From NCBI GenBank assembly GCA_037045535.1, contig JBAOHI010000071.1, forward strand, positions 310,001 through 374,000: DNA of 64,000 nt. The letters run 5' to 3'. This DNA is from Competibacter_A sp037045535. GTDB taxonomy: Bacteria > Pseudomonadota > Gammaproteobacteria > Competibacterales > Competibacteraceae. The notes below the pieces were generated by a model. That model ran no database searches, was not told the DNA's origin, and was given only the letters and a program-made list of their open reading frames with translations. This document shows, piece by piece, positions 52,968 to 61,894 of this stretch. Every line of letters begins with the position of its first letter. Position 1 is the first letter of the stretch. The position numbers and the translations under genes are program-made.

Positions 52968-53789
52968 ATGCCAATGGACACCGAATTGCTAAAAGAGACC
53001 ATCAAAAAGGAACTGCCCGGCCTGTTGCGGGACGATCCGGCCCTGCGTGCCTATATTCTGGAACTGACCCAGAACGCATACGCTGAGCGACAGGAGACCC
53101 AGGACCGCTTTTGGGAAGTGCTCGCCGAACTACGCCGTGACCGCGAGGAACAGGCGCGCAAGTGGGACGAGCACAACCGCAAATGGGACGAGGACAAGGC
53201 GGAGCAGGCGCGCAAGTGGGACGAGCACAACCGCAGGTGGGAAGAGGACAAGGCGGAGCAGGCGCGCAAGTGGGACGAGCACAACCGCAAGTGGGAGGAG
53301 GACAAGGCGGAGCAGGCGCGCAAGTGGGAAGCGAACCAGGAAGAACTTCGGCGGCTCCATCAGGAGATCATGGCTCAGGCGTCCAGACACGACCGCTCCA
53401 TCGGAGCCTTGGGTGCGCGCTGGGGCATGCAATCCGAAGCGGCGTTTCGCAACGCCTTGGCGGGAATTCTGGAGAAGAGCTTCGGGGTCGAGGTGCTGAA
53501 CGTCAACGAATACGATGATCGCGGCGAGGTGTTCGGTCGGCCGGATCAAGTGGAACTGGACGTGATCATCAAAAACGGCCTGTTGCTGATCTGCGAACTC
53601 AAATCTTCCATCGATAAGGCCGGCATGTACAGCTTCGAGCGCAAAGCGCGCTTTTACGAAAAACGCCACCAGCGCAAGGCGGATCGGCTGATCGTGATTT
53701 CGCCGATGATCGACGCCCGCGCCCGGCGAGTCGCCGAGCAACTGGGGATCGAAACCTTCAGCGACTCGCTGGACGTGCCGGCGCTCTGA
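52968..53789 (+). CDS. DUF3782-like protein: coiled-coil repeats plus PD-(D/E)XK nuclease domain
   Basis: A 273-residue protein in three parts: an N-terminal helical segment with LLKETIKKELPGLLRDDPAL, a charged coiled coil of three exact-length 18-residue units (about residues 61-114, each EQARKWDEHNR-type), and a C-terminal nuclease-like fold with VELDVIIKNGLLLICELKSS, where Asp198, Glu210 and Lys212 fit a D-x(n)-E-x-K site. The family has no established function; many copies occur in filamentous and sulfur-oxidising bacteria. ATG 52974 is an alternative start. No ribosome binding site stands out. Confidence 0.8.
   Translation: MPMDTELLKETIKKELPGLLRDDPALRAYILELTQNAYAERQETQDRFWEVLAELRRDREEQARKWDEHNRKWDEDKAEQARKWDEHNRRWEEDKAEQARKWDEHNRKWEEDKAEQARKWEANQEELRRLHQEIMAQASRHDRSIGALGARWGMQSEAAFRNALAGILEKSFGVEVLNVNEYDDRGEVFGRPDQVELDVIIKNGLLLICELKSSIDKAGMYSFERKARFYEKRHQRKADRLIVISPMIDARARRVAEQLGIETFSDSLDVPAL
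53148..53309 (+). repeat. 54-bp tandem coding repeat, three copies
   Basis: Three consecutive 54-bp units encode the 18-residue coiled-coil module of the nuclease-like protein, followed by a partial fourth. Nucleotide identity between units is high, so they are recent duplications that keep frame. Confidence 0.9.
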
Positions 53790-53795
53790 CGCCCC

Positions 53796-55235
53796 TCACT
53801 CCAAGCCCAGCTTTTTCAGCCGATAGCGCAGCGCCCGGAAGCTAATGCCCAGCTTTTCGGCAGCGGCGGTTTTGTTGTAGCGGGTCGCTTCCAGCGCCCG
53901 CAAAATCGCCGCCCGCTCCAAACCCTCCAGGTAGCCCTCCAGGTTGTTGACCATCGGCAACATCGGTTGAGTCTTGGGCTCGTCTGGGAGATGAGAGGAC
54001 ACGGTCGGCGGAGTTGGTTCCGATCGAATCGGTGTGGGACTCGATGTCGGGGTTGCGGCCAAGGGCATCGAGATGCTGCTGCCCGCCGGTAGTAACAGAT
54101 CCTCCGGCTGGATGACGCCGCTCTCGCACAGGGTGAATGCTCGCTCCAGGATGTTTTCCAACTCGCGGATGTTGCCAGGGAAAGCATAGCGTTGCAGCGC
54201 TTGCAAGGCCGACGGCGTCACCATCGGCCGGGGCGCTCCCGATTGCCGGCTCAGCCGGTCGAAAGTGGCGGCCACCAGCTCCGGAATATCGTCCAGGTGT
54301 TCGCGCAGGCTCGGCATTCGCAACTCGATCACGTTCAGCCGGTAAAACAAATCCTGGCGGAAAGCCCCGTTGCGGACCAGGGTTGCCAAATTCTTGTGGC
54401 TGGCGCTGAGAATCCGCACGTCGATGGCGATCTCGGCCGGTGCCCCGACCGGACGCACCGCCCGTTCCTGGATCGCGCGCAACAGCTTGACCTGCATGTG
54501 CATTGGCAATTCGGCCACTTCGTCCAGAAACAGGGTGCCACCCTGCGCTACCTGAAAGAGGCCGCTCTTGTCCTGGTTGGCGCCGGTGAAGCTGCCCTTC
54601 TTGTAGCCGAAAAACTCGCTTTCCATCAGTTGCTCGGGGATCGCCCCGCAGTTGACCGGCACGAATGGCCGATCAGCACGCGGCCCGGATAGATGGATCA
54701 AGCGAGCGGCCAGCTCCTTGCCGGTGCCGGATTCGCCACTGATCAGGATCGGCGCTTGGCTGCGCCCCAACTTGGCGATGAGCGTGCGGATTTCGTCCAT
54801 CGCTGTCGAACGGCCCAGCAACAGGGGATGTCGACCGTCGCCAGTACGAGCGTCTCCATTTCCCCGGTTCAGGCGCAGGGCCGTCGCCACGATGTCGCGC
54901 AACACCGAAATTTCAAACGGCTTGGAAATGAAATCGAACGCGCCCAGCTTCAGGGCTTCCACCGCGCTTTCCACGTTGCCGTGCGCGGTGATCACCGCCA
55001 CTGGCAGATTGGGGTAATGTTTCTGGATGTGCGCGACCAGCTCCAGGCCGCTGCCGTCCGGCAAGCGCAAGTCAGTGATGCAAAAGCTCAAAGGTTGGCG
55101 TTTGAGCAAGGCGCGTGCCTCGCCCAGGGTTTCCGCCGGCAGACAGGTCACCCCGAGCGGCGACAAGGTCATTTCAATGAGTTCGCGGATGTCGGCTTCA
55201 TCGTCCACGATCAAGGCATTGCAATCGTCCATCAA
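53796..55235 (-). CDS. pilR: Sigma-54-dependent response regulator PilR
   Basis: PilR activates pilin transcription with RpoN. The 479-residue product has a receiver domain (phospho-acceptor Asp55 in ITDLRLPDG), an AAA+ domain with Walker A GESGTGKE, the sigma-54 contact loop GSFTGA and Walker B region GGTLFLDEVAELP, and a C-terminal Fis-type helix-turn-helix (NKTAAAEKLGISFRALRYR). It overlaps pilS by 4 bases. The pilA sigma-54 promoter at 51983 is its obvious target. Confidence 0.95.
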   Translation of the reverse strand: MMDDCNALIVDDEADIRELIEMTLSPLGVTCLPAETLGEARALLKRQPLSFCITDLRLPDGSGLELVAHIQKHYPNLPVAVITAHGNVESAVEALKLGAFDFISKPFEISVLRDIVATALRLNRGNGDARTGDGRHPLLLGRSTAMDEIRTLIAKLGRSQAPILISGESGTGKELAARLIHLSGPRADRPFVPVNCGAIPEQLMESEFFGYKKGSFTGANQDKSGLFQVAQGGTLFLDEVAELPMHMQVKLLRAIQERAVRPVGAPAEIAIDVRILSASHKNLATLVRNGAFRQDLFYRLNVIELRMPSLREHLDDIPELVAATFDRLSRQSGAPRPMVTPSALQALQRYAFPGNIRELENILERAFTLCESGVIQPEDLLLPAGSSISMPLAATPTSSPTPIRSEPTPPTVSSHLPDEPKTQPMLPMVNNLEGYLEGLERAAILRALEATRYNKTAAAEKLGISFRALRYRLKKLGLE

Positions 55236-56926
55236 TCCATCTCCGTGGCTGGGCTCGCAGGTGCGAAGGTGATGCGAAAACAGCTACCACCTGCGGGATT
55301 AGGCAAGTATTGTAAATGGGCGCGGTTGGCTTCGCACAGTTCCCGCGCCAAATACAGTCCCAGACCGGTACCCTTGGACCGCGTGGTGAAAAACGGCTCG
55401 AATAGTTTTTCGGCGTTTTCCGGTGCGACGCCAGGGCCGGTGTCTAGCACGGCGAGAAACGGCCGGCCACGAGTCGGTTCCAGGCCGGCGTTCAGCATGA
55501 TCGTGGGTGTTTCGCCGGGTTGAGCGCCATGCAGGCAAGCATTGGCGCAGAGATTCCAGAGTACCTGCCGCAACTGGTGAGGATCGAAGGTGATCTCCAT
55601 TTCTCGCGGTTCGACGGTTTGCCGCCAATTGGGCAGTGCTCCTTCCTGACCGTGCCGAAACTCTCGGACGAAAGTGCCCAACCAGGGCGCTAGCGCGAGC
55701 CGCTCGGGGTTGACCCGATCACGCCGGGTTAGATCCAGAACGTCGTTGATAATGCGGTTGGCGCGGTTGACGTTGTCGTGGACGATCTGCCCTAGTCGCC
55801 GGTCGCTGGCGCTGGCGCCAGTCGATTCCTGCAACAGTTGGGCGGCGTGACTGATCGCCGCGAGCGGATTACGGATTTCGTGGGCGATGCCCGCCGTCAG
55901 CCGACCCAGCGCCGCCAGCTTGATCTGCCGCAAGCGCTCGGCGGTTTGCGCGGAGTCTTCCAGCAGGATCACGACGTTCTTGGCGTGGCTGCCGCTCAGC
56001 CGGGAAAAGCGCGGGATGAGCTCCGGGCGATGCTCGATCGGCCGGAAAGCCGGAATGTCGACAGCCCCGGCCCGCCATGCCTGGAGCCGCTGGCTCAGCG
56101 GTGGCGACAGCTCGTCCAGGGGCATTAACGGTTGTACTGACAGGCAAGCCAGCAGTTCCCGGGCGGTGTCGTTGAGCAATTGGACCCGGTCGGTGCGATC
56201 CACCACTACCACGCCGCTTTGCAAATGACGAACGATGCCCTGGTTCAGCTCGGCGATTTCCAGCAGTTCCCAAGTGCGCCGCCGGGCAAGTGCTTCGCCA
56301 CGGCGAGCTCGTTCCGCCAAGGCGTAGCTCAGCCCAGCTGCGATGAATAGCGCGGCGCCTATGACGCCCAGCCGGACTAGATTGTCGGAGGCAGTCACTG
56401 AGGGCAGCAAATCAAGCCAGTCGCTGACCGAGCGTGCGGTTCGCCCCGTTCCAGCTTTGGCCGCCCATTCCGTGGCTAGCCAGGAACAGCTCAGCAGTAA
56501 AAACCCCAGTGCGGCCGACAACAGCGCCGAACTGAGCGGTAATAAAATGCTGCTGGCGGCGACGGCAGTAATCAGCAGGCTGTTCAGGCTGCTTGCCAAG
56601 CTGCCCGAGGCGTGGATCATGATGGTCAGAGTCACCAAATCCACCAACATCTGGAAATGGGCCTGCGCCCATAGTTTTGGCCGTCGCCAATAGCTACCGG
56701 CGATGCCGAGCAATGCCAGCCCCATATAAACCAGCGCCGCGTCGAGGAACAGCGATGGATGCTGCTTACCGAATAGCCGGTTCTGCTCGTCCAGCGCGAA
56801 GGTGGCCAGTAGCAAAGCGGCCAGCACCAATCGATAGAAATTGGAAATTCGAAACACCCGCCACAGGTGGCGGCGATCTGGATAATGCTCAGCGGTCAGT
56901 TCGGTAAAAGAGTTGGCAACGGTCAT
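55232..56926 (-). CDS. pilS: Sensor histidine kinase PilS
   Basis: PilS is the membrane sensor kinase for PilR. The ATG at 56926 gives 564 residues; the longer upstream frame overlaps the sucC promoter region and is rejected. About six N-terminal membrane segments (residues 30-200) are followed by a PAS-like region, a HisKA domain with GRLTAGIAHEIRNPLAA (phospho-His in IAHE) and an ATPase domain with DTGPGVAPENAEKLFEPFFT and GTGLGLYLA. Confidence 0.95.
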   Translation of the reverse strand: MTVANSFTELTAEHYPDRRHLWRVFRISNFYRLVLAALLLATFALDEQNRLFGKQHPSLFLDAALVYMGLALLGIAGSYWRRPKLWAQAHFQMLVDLVTLTIMIHASGSLASSLNSLLITAVAASSILLPLSSALLSAALGFLLLSCSWLATEWAAKAGTGRTARSVSDWLDLLPSVTASDNLVRLGVIGAALFIAAGLSYALAERARRGEALARRRTWELLEIAELNQGIVRHLQSGVVVVDRTDRVQLLNDTARELLACLSVQPLMPLDELSPPLSQRLQAWRAGAVDIPAFRPIEHRPELIPRFSRLSGSHAKNVVILLEDSAQTAERLRQIKLAALGRLTAGIAHEIRNPLAAISHAAQLLQESTGASASDRRLGQIVHDNVNRANRIINDVLDLTRRDRVNPERLALAPWLGTFVREFRHGQEGALPNWRQTVEPREMEITFDPHQLRQVLWNLCANACLHGAQPGETPTIMLNAGLEPTRGRPFLAVLDTGPGVAPENAEKLFEPFFTTRSKGTGLGLYLARELCEANRAHLQYLPNPAGGSCFRITFAPASPATEMD

Positions 56927-57097
56927 GACGGAACAGGGCAGAACGGCGATTTTTCCGAGAGAGGGAATCGGCCTATAATGGATTGTACTCTTCCCAAAGC
57001 CAGGATGGGCCGGTCGCGATCCCCTCACCGCGAACGTGAAGATTGGGGCATTTCGGGGTACAATCACAACCTGACTAAAAAAGGGGATGTAATCCGC

Positions 57098-58261
57098 ATG
57101 AACCTGCACGAATACCAAGCAAAAGAACTCCTACAGCAATTCGGTGTGGCGATACCGGGCGGCATCAAGGTCACTTCTCAACAGGAGGCGATTGAGGCAG
57201 CGAAACAGGTCAAGCCGGGCGGACCGTGGGTGGTCAAGGCCCAGGTCCACGCGGGTGGGCGCGGCAAGGCGGGTGGCGTCAAGTTCGTTCGCACCATTCA
57301 AGACGTCGAAGAGGTAGCGGGGCGGCTGCTGGGCTCTACCCTGCACACCCATCAGACCGGTCCCGAAGGCGTTCCAATTCATGCCCTGCTGATCCAGGAC
57401 GGTGTGGACATCGTCAAGGAATATTACCTGAGCTGCCTGGTGGATCGCAGCAAGAAACGCATCATCATCATCGGATCTTCCGAAGGTGGCATGGACATCG
57501 AGGAAGTCGCCGCCAAGACGCCTGAAAAAATTCTGACCCTGACCGTTGATCCGGTCGCTGGTATCCAACCCTATCAGGCCCGTAATCTTGGCTTCAAGAT
57601 GGGTATGGAAAAGAAGCAGGTCGACCAACTGGTCAAGGTGTTGAGCGGCATCTATAACCTGTTCATCCAGAAAGATTGCAGCATGGTCGAGATCAACCCG
57701 CTGATCGTGACCGACACCGGCCAGGTGATGGCGCTGGATGCCAAGGTCAGCCTGGACGATAACGCCCTGTACCGGCATAAAGATCTCGCCGAACTGCGCG
57801 ATCCTACCCAGGAAGATGAGCGCGAGCATATCGCCCACGAAATCGGCTTGAACTACGTTGCCCTGGACGGCAGTATCGGCTGCATGGTCAACGGCGCCGG
57901 TCTGGCGATGGCGACCATGGACGTCATCAAGCTGCATGGCGGCGAGCCGGCCAACTTCCTCGATGTCGGCGGCGGCGCGACCGCTGACCGCGTGGCCCGC
58001 GCCTTCAAGTTGATTTTGTCCTCGTCCAAGGTCAAGGCTATCCTGGTCAATATTTTCGGTGGCATCGTTCGTTGCGACACGATCGCCGAGGGCATCATCG
58101 CTGCCGTCAAAGAGGTCGGTCTCACCCTGCCCGTCGTGGTGCGCCTGCAAGGCACCAACGTGGAAGCCGGCCGCGAGATGTTAGCCAAGTCCGGCATGAA
58201 CATCATGGCCGCCGACGATCTCACCGACGCCGCCAAGATGGCGGTGGCCGCTGCCAATTGA
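57098..58261 (+). CDS. sucC: Succinyl-CoA synthetase beta subunit
   Basis: The beta subunit, with SucD, interconverts succinyl-CoA and succinate with nucleotide triphosphate formation in the TCA cycle. The ATG at 57098 (MNLHEYQAKELLQQFGV) gives 387 residues. It has an ATP-grasp domain (VVKAQVHAGGRGKAGGVK, EINPLIV) and the C-terminal CoA-ligase domain with FLDVGGGA and NIFGGIVRCD. Divergent from pilS. Confidence 0.98.
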   Translation: MNLHEYQAKELLQQFGVAIPGGIKVTSQQEAIEAAKQVKPGGPWVVKAQVHAGGRGKAGGVKFVRTIQDVEEVAGRLLGSTLHTHQTGPEGVPIHALLIQDGVDIVKEYYLSCLVDRSKKRIIIIGSSEGGMDIEEVAAKTPEKILTLTVDPVAGIQPYQARNLGFKMGMEKKQVDQLVKVLSGIYNLFIQKDCSMVEINPLIVTDTGQVMALDAKVSLDDNALYRHKDLAELRDPTQEDEREHIAHEIGLNYVALDGSIGCMVNGAGLAMATMDVIKLHGGEPANFLDVGGGATADRVARAFKLILSSSKVKAILVNIFGGIVRCDTIAEGIIAAVKEVGLTLPVVVRLQGTNVEAGREMLAKSGMNIMAADDLTDAAKMAVAAAN

Positions 58262-58307
58262 TCCGGCGCGCATTCGGTTTCCACGATCCAGAAAAAACGA
58301 GACGACC

Positions 58308-59186
58308 ATGAGCATCCTGATCAACAAAGACACCAAGGTCATCTGCCAGGGCTTCACTGGCTCGCAAGGCACGTTCCATTCCGAGCAGGCCATTGCCTAC
58401 GGTACCAACCTGGTCGGTGGCATCAGCCCCGGCAAAGGTGGCACGACGCATCTCGGCAAGCCGGTGTTCAACACCGTGTACGAAGCGGTGGCTGCTACCG
58501 GCGCTGACGCTACCATGATCTACGTCCCCGCCGCTTTTGCCGGCGATGCCATCCTGGAAGCGGCCGATGCTGGTATCAAGGTCATCGCCTGCATCACCGA
58601 AGGCATTCCGGTCATGGACATGTTGAAAGTGAAAGCGGTATTGACCAACAACTACCCGGACGTCTATCTGATCGGCCCGAACTGCCCGGGCGTGATCACT
58701 CCCGGCGGCTGCAAGATGGGCATCATGCCCGGCCACATTCATCTGCCCGGCAAGATCGGCATCGTATCCCGCTCCGGCACGCTGACCTATGAGGCGGTCT
58801 ATCAGACCACCCAGGCCGGCCTGGGCCAGTCCACTTGTATCGGCATCGGCGGCGACCCGATCCACGGCATGAGCTTTATCGATGTGCTGAAGCTGTTCAA
58901 GGATGACCCGCAGACCGAAGGCATCGTGATGGTCGGCGAGATCGGCGGCAGCGCCGAGGAAGAAGGCGCCGAGTACATCAAGGCCAACATCAAGAAGCCG
59001 GTGGTAGCCTACATCGCGGGCGTTACCGCGCCTCCCGGCAAGCGCATGGGCCACGCTGGCGCCATTATCATGGGCGGCAAGGGTACGGCGAAGGATAAGT
59101 TTGCGGCGCTGGAAGCAGCAGGCGCGAAGATCGTTCGCTCCCCGGCCGACATCGGCGCAGCGATGAAGACGTTTTTCCCCGGCTAG
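58308..59186 (+). CDS. sucD: Succinyl-CoA synthetase alpha subunit
   Basis: The alpha subunit carries the phosphohistidine and CoA site. The 292-residue product has the CoA-binding Rossmann fold (VICQGFTGSQGTFH), GPNCPGVITP, SRSGTLTYEAV and the phosphorylated histidine in KRMGHAGAIIMGG. It follows sucC by 46 bases and is closed by a terminator. Confidence 0.98.
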   Translation: MSILINKDTKVICQGFTGSQGTFHSEQAIAYGTNLVGGISPGKGGTTHLGKPVFNTVYEAVAATGADATMIYVPAAFAGDAILEAADAGIKVIACITEGIPVMDMLKVKAVLTNNYPDVYLIGPNCPGVITPGGCKMGIMPGHIHLPGKIGIVSRSGTLTYEAVYQTTQAGLGQSTCIGIGGDPIHGMSFIDVLKLFKDDPQTEGIVMVGEIGGSAEEEGAEYIKANIKKPVVAYIAGVTAPPGKRMGHAGAIIMGGKGTAKDKFAALEAAGAKIVRSPADIGAAMKTFFPG

Positions 59187-59214
59187 CCGTCGGAGCGATC
59201 CGCCGCGAAGCGAA

Positions 59215-59246
59215 CAAGGGGCGCGCAAGCGCCCCTTGCGTTATTT
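59215..59246 (+). terminator. Intrinsic terminator after sucCD
   Basis: CAAGGGGCGC at 59215-59224 and GCGCCCCTTG at 59229-59238 form a perfect 10-bp stem with a 4-base GCAA loop, followed by CGTTATTTTG. It closes the sucCD operon 28 bases after the sucD stop. Confidence 0.88.
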
Positions 59247-59308
59247 TGGGTTGCAAAGGTTGCTGATTTTCGATCCATCGAATAGCCCGAGGAAACTGCT
59301 ATTCTCTC

Positions 59309-60944
59309 ATGAACGCTCCCGCCGCCTCTTTCCGGGTCGTCATGGCCCAACTCGATTTCCTGGTCGGTGACATCGCCGGCAATACCGCGAAGATTATCGC
59401 CGCCGCCAACGAGGCCCGTGACCGGCTACGAGCCGATCTGATTGTCTTCCCGGAACTCACGATCACCGGCTATCCGCCAGAGGACTTGTTGCTGCGCCCC
59501 AGCTTCGTGCGACAGGTGGAACCCGCGTTGCAGCAATTGTGCGACGAAATTTCGGGCATTGCCGCTGTGGTCGGCTGTCCCTTGCCGACCCCGAAAGGCT
59601 TGCGCAATGCTGCGGTGGTGCTGGATGGTAGCGCGATACAAACGACGTATTACAAGCGATGGTTGCCGAATTACAGCGTGTTCGACGAGAAACGCTATTT
59701 CGTGCCGGGCGGGAATCCAGCGGTCGTGACGGTGGCCGGGGTGCGGGTAGGCGTGACCATCTGCGAGGATGTCTGGCTGCCAGGACCGGTGGCGCAGGCG
59801 GCCGAAGCCGGCGCGCAACTGCTGGTCAACCTCAACGCTTCGCCATATCACGCTGGCAAGGGTGGCCAGCGATTGGACGTGTTGCGTCAGCGGGTGCAGG
59901 AAGGCCGTATTCCCATCGTGTATGCCAACCTGCTGGGCGGTCAGGATGAACTCGTGTTCGACGGTGGGTCGATGGTGGTCGGCGCCGATGGTACGTTGAT
60001 CCAGCGGGCGCCGTTCTTCGCTGCTGGCTTGTATCCGGTGGATTTCCAGTTTTCGGAGGAGGGGTCTGACCCCGGTTCCGGGCGAGATCGCCGAAGAGCC
60101 GAGCGCGGAGGCAGGTATCTATCAAGCCCTGGTGCTGGGTGTGCGCGATTATGTCGAGAAAAATGGTTTTCCTGGGGTAGTCCTCGGGCTATCCGGGGGC
60201 ATCGACTCGGCGCTGACCCTGGCCATCGCGGTGGACGCCTTGGGCGCGGAACGGGTCGAGGCGGTCTTGATGCCCTCGCGTTACACGGCCGATATGAGCA
60301 ATACCGACGCCGAACTGGAAGCCAAAGCGCTGGGCGTTCAATATCACCTCCTCCCCATCGAACCGGCTTTTCAGTCCTTTTTGCAAATCTTGCAACCGGT
60401 GTTCGCCGGGCTGCCGCCGGATATTGCCGAGGAAAACATTCAAGCGCGGTGCCGGGGCGTGCTGCTGATGGCCATTTCCAATAAAACCGGCAAGCTGGTT
60501 CTGACCACTGGCAACAAGAGCGAAACAGCGGTCGGTTATTCCACCCTATACGGCGACATGGCCGGTGGTTTCGCCCCGATCAAGGACGTGCTCAAAACGA
60601 TGGTTTACCGGCTGGCGGCGTATCGCAACCGCCTGTCGCCGGTGATTCCGCAGCGGGTGTTCGACCGGCCGCCGTCGGCGGAGCTGCGCCCGGACCAGAC
60701 CGATCAGGACAGCTTGCCGCCTTACGACGTGCTGGACGCCATTCTCCACGCTTATGTCGAGGAGGACCACTCGGTGGAAGAGTTGGTCACGGCTGGTTTT
60801 GACCGGGCGACGGTGGAGCGCGTAGCGCGCTTGGTGATTCTGAACGAGTACAAGCGCCGGCAAGCCGCGCCGGGGGTACGCATCACTCCCCGCGCTTTCG
60901 GCCGCGATCGGCGCTATCCGATCACTTCGGGGTTCCGGCGCTAG
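59309..60944 (+). pseudogene. nadE: Glutamine-dependent NAD synthetase, interdomain +1 frameshift
   Basis: NadE amidates nicotinic acid adenine dinucleotide using glutamine. The N-terminal nitrilase-like amidase domain has Glu in VFPELTITGYPPEDL, Lys in YYKRWLPNY and Cys in VTICEDVW. The C-terminal synthetase has the PP-loop GLSGGIDSALTLAI and TTGNKSETAVGY. The two lie in different frames: removing one T at about 60065 gives FSEEG-LTPVPGEIAEEP and about 544 residues. The break is in the linker, so two separate polypeptides are formally possible, but the second has no good start. Likely a read error, as the gene is normally essential. Confidence 0.92.
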
Positions 60945-60960
60945 CGGGCCGGTTTCGGCG

Positions 60961-61890
60961 TCATCCAGGCGGCGGGCCAAACAGGAAATCAAACACCCGT
61001 TGCCCCAGTTGCCCGTGCTTCATGCTGGCCTTGAACGAATGGCTAGCGCGGGGTAGGGTTTCGTATTCGTAAGGCGTTGTCAGCCGGCGATCCGCTGCTG
61101 CCGCTTGCATCGCTTCGATCCAGCGGTGGCCGCGTTCCAGCCGAGTCGAGCCTTGCTGCGCGTCAACTTTATTGGTTTGATTCATCTCGGGACGCTCCAA
61201 GCCACGCCGGATATCGCGCTCGCCGACGAACGCCGCCATCGGTATCTTCAGAAACGCCTCCGGCTCGAACCGCAACCCCTTGGATTTGGTGCGCGTTTTC
61301 AAGCCGCGCGGAAAACGCGCCGCCGGATCGGGAAAGGTGTACCAGCCGGCCGCGCCGACCGCGATCTTGGCCACCCGGTCGGGATAAGCCATCGCGTAGC
61401 GGTGGACGAACTGGCCGCCCCCGGAATAGCCGAACAGATAGACGTGATCGACATCGGCTCCGGTCAAGTTGCCCACTTCGTTGAGAATGGCCTGCAATAC
61501 CCGATCCGGCCGTTCGCCTTTGCCGGATTGTCCAAGTCGCTGATAATCCGGGAAGTGCGCTTCGGGAAACAGGGGCGCGACCAGTACGACGCCGTATTGT
61601 TTCGCCAGCCGCTTGAAACGGCGAGCGTGCTCCTCGGCGTTGCGAGAAACACCATGCACGGTGACGAACACCGGCCGGCCGCTGCCACTCTGGGGTGGAA
61701 CGTAGAGAAAATACTGCTGCTCGGGATCGCTTTTCAGCTGGCGCAACGCGATGCCGGTCGCCGCTTGATGGGCGGTTTTGACCGTCGGGTAGACCGATGG
61801 CGCCAGCGGTAAGGCCGATCCCACTCCCGCATGAAAACCACTCGATAATCCGATACTCGTTAACATAAATACCTTCAAGGTGCGAATCAT
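60961..61890 (-). CDS. Secreted alpha/beta hydrolase (serine esterase/PHB depolymerase-like fold)
   Basis: A 309-residue protein with an N-terminal signal-like segment (LKVFMLTSIGLSSGFHAG) and an alpha/beta hydrolase fold. The nucleophile elbow is FGYSGGGQF, the oxyanion region FVTVHGVSR and a C-terminal histidine in RASHSFKAS. The closest general likeness is to poly(3-hydroxybutyrate) depolymerase or feruloyl esterase-type proteins; the substrate is not known. It lies 4 bases after the ABC transporter gene, same strand. Confidence 0.78.
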   Translation of the reverse strand: MIRTLKVFMLTSIGLSSGFHAGVGSALPLAPSVYPTVKTAHQAATGIALRQLKSDPEQQYFLYVPPQSGSGRPVFVTVHGVSRNAEEHARRFKRLAKQYGVVLVAPLFPEAHFPDYQRLGQSGKGERPDRVLQAILNEVGNLTGADVDHVYLFGYSGGGQFVHRYAMAYPDRVAKIAVGAAGWYTFPDPAARFPRGLKTRTKSKGLRFEPEAFLKIPMAAFVGERDIRRGLERPEMNQTNKVDAQQGSTRLERGHRWIEAMQAAAADRRLTTPYEYETLPRASHSFKASMKHGQLGQRVFDFLFGPPPG

Positions 61891-61894
61891 GGTT

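Noticed and set aside
57131..59228. Two leftward open frames of over 330 codons opposite sucC and sucD
   Set aside because: Antisense shadows of strongly codon-biased genes with unmistakable SucC and SucD motifs on the plus strand.
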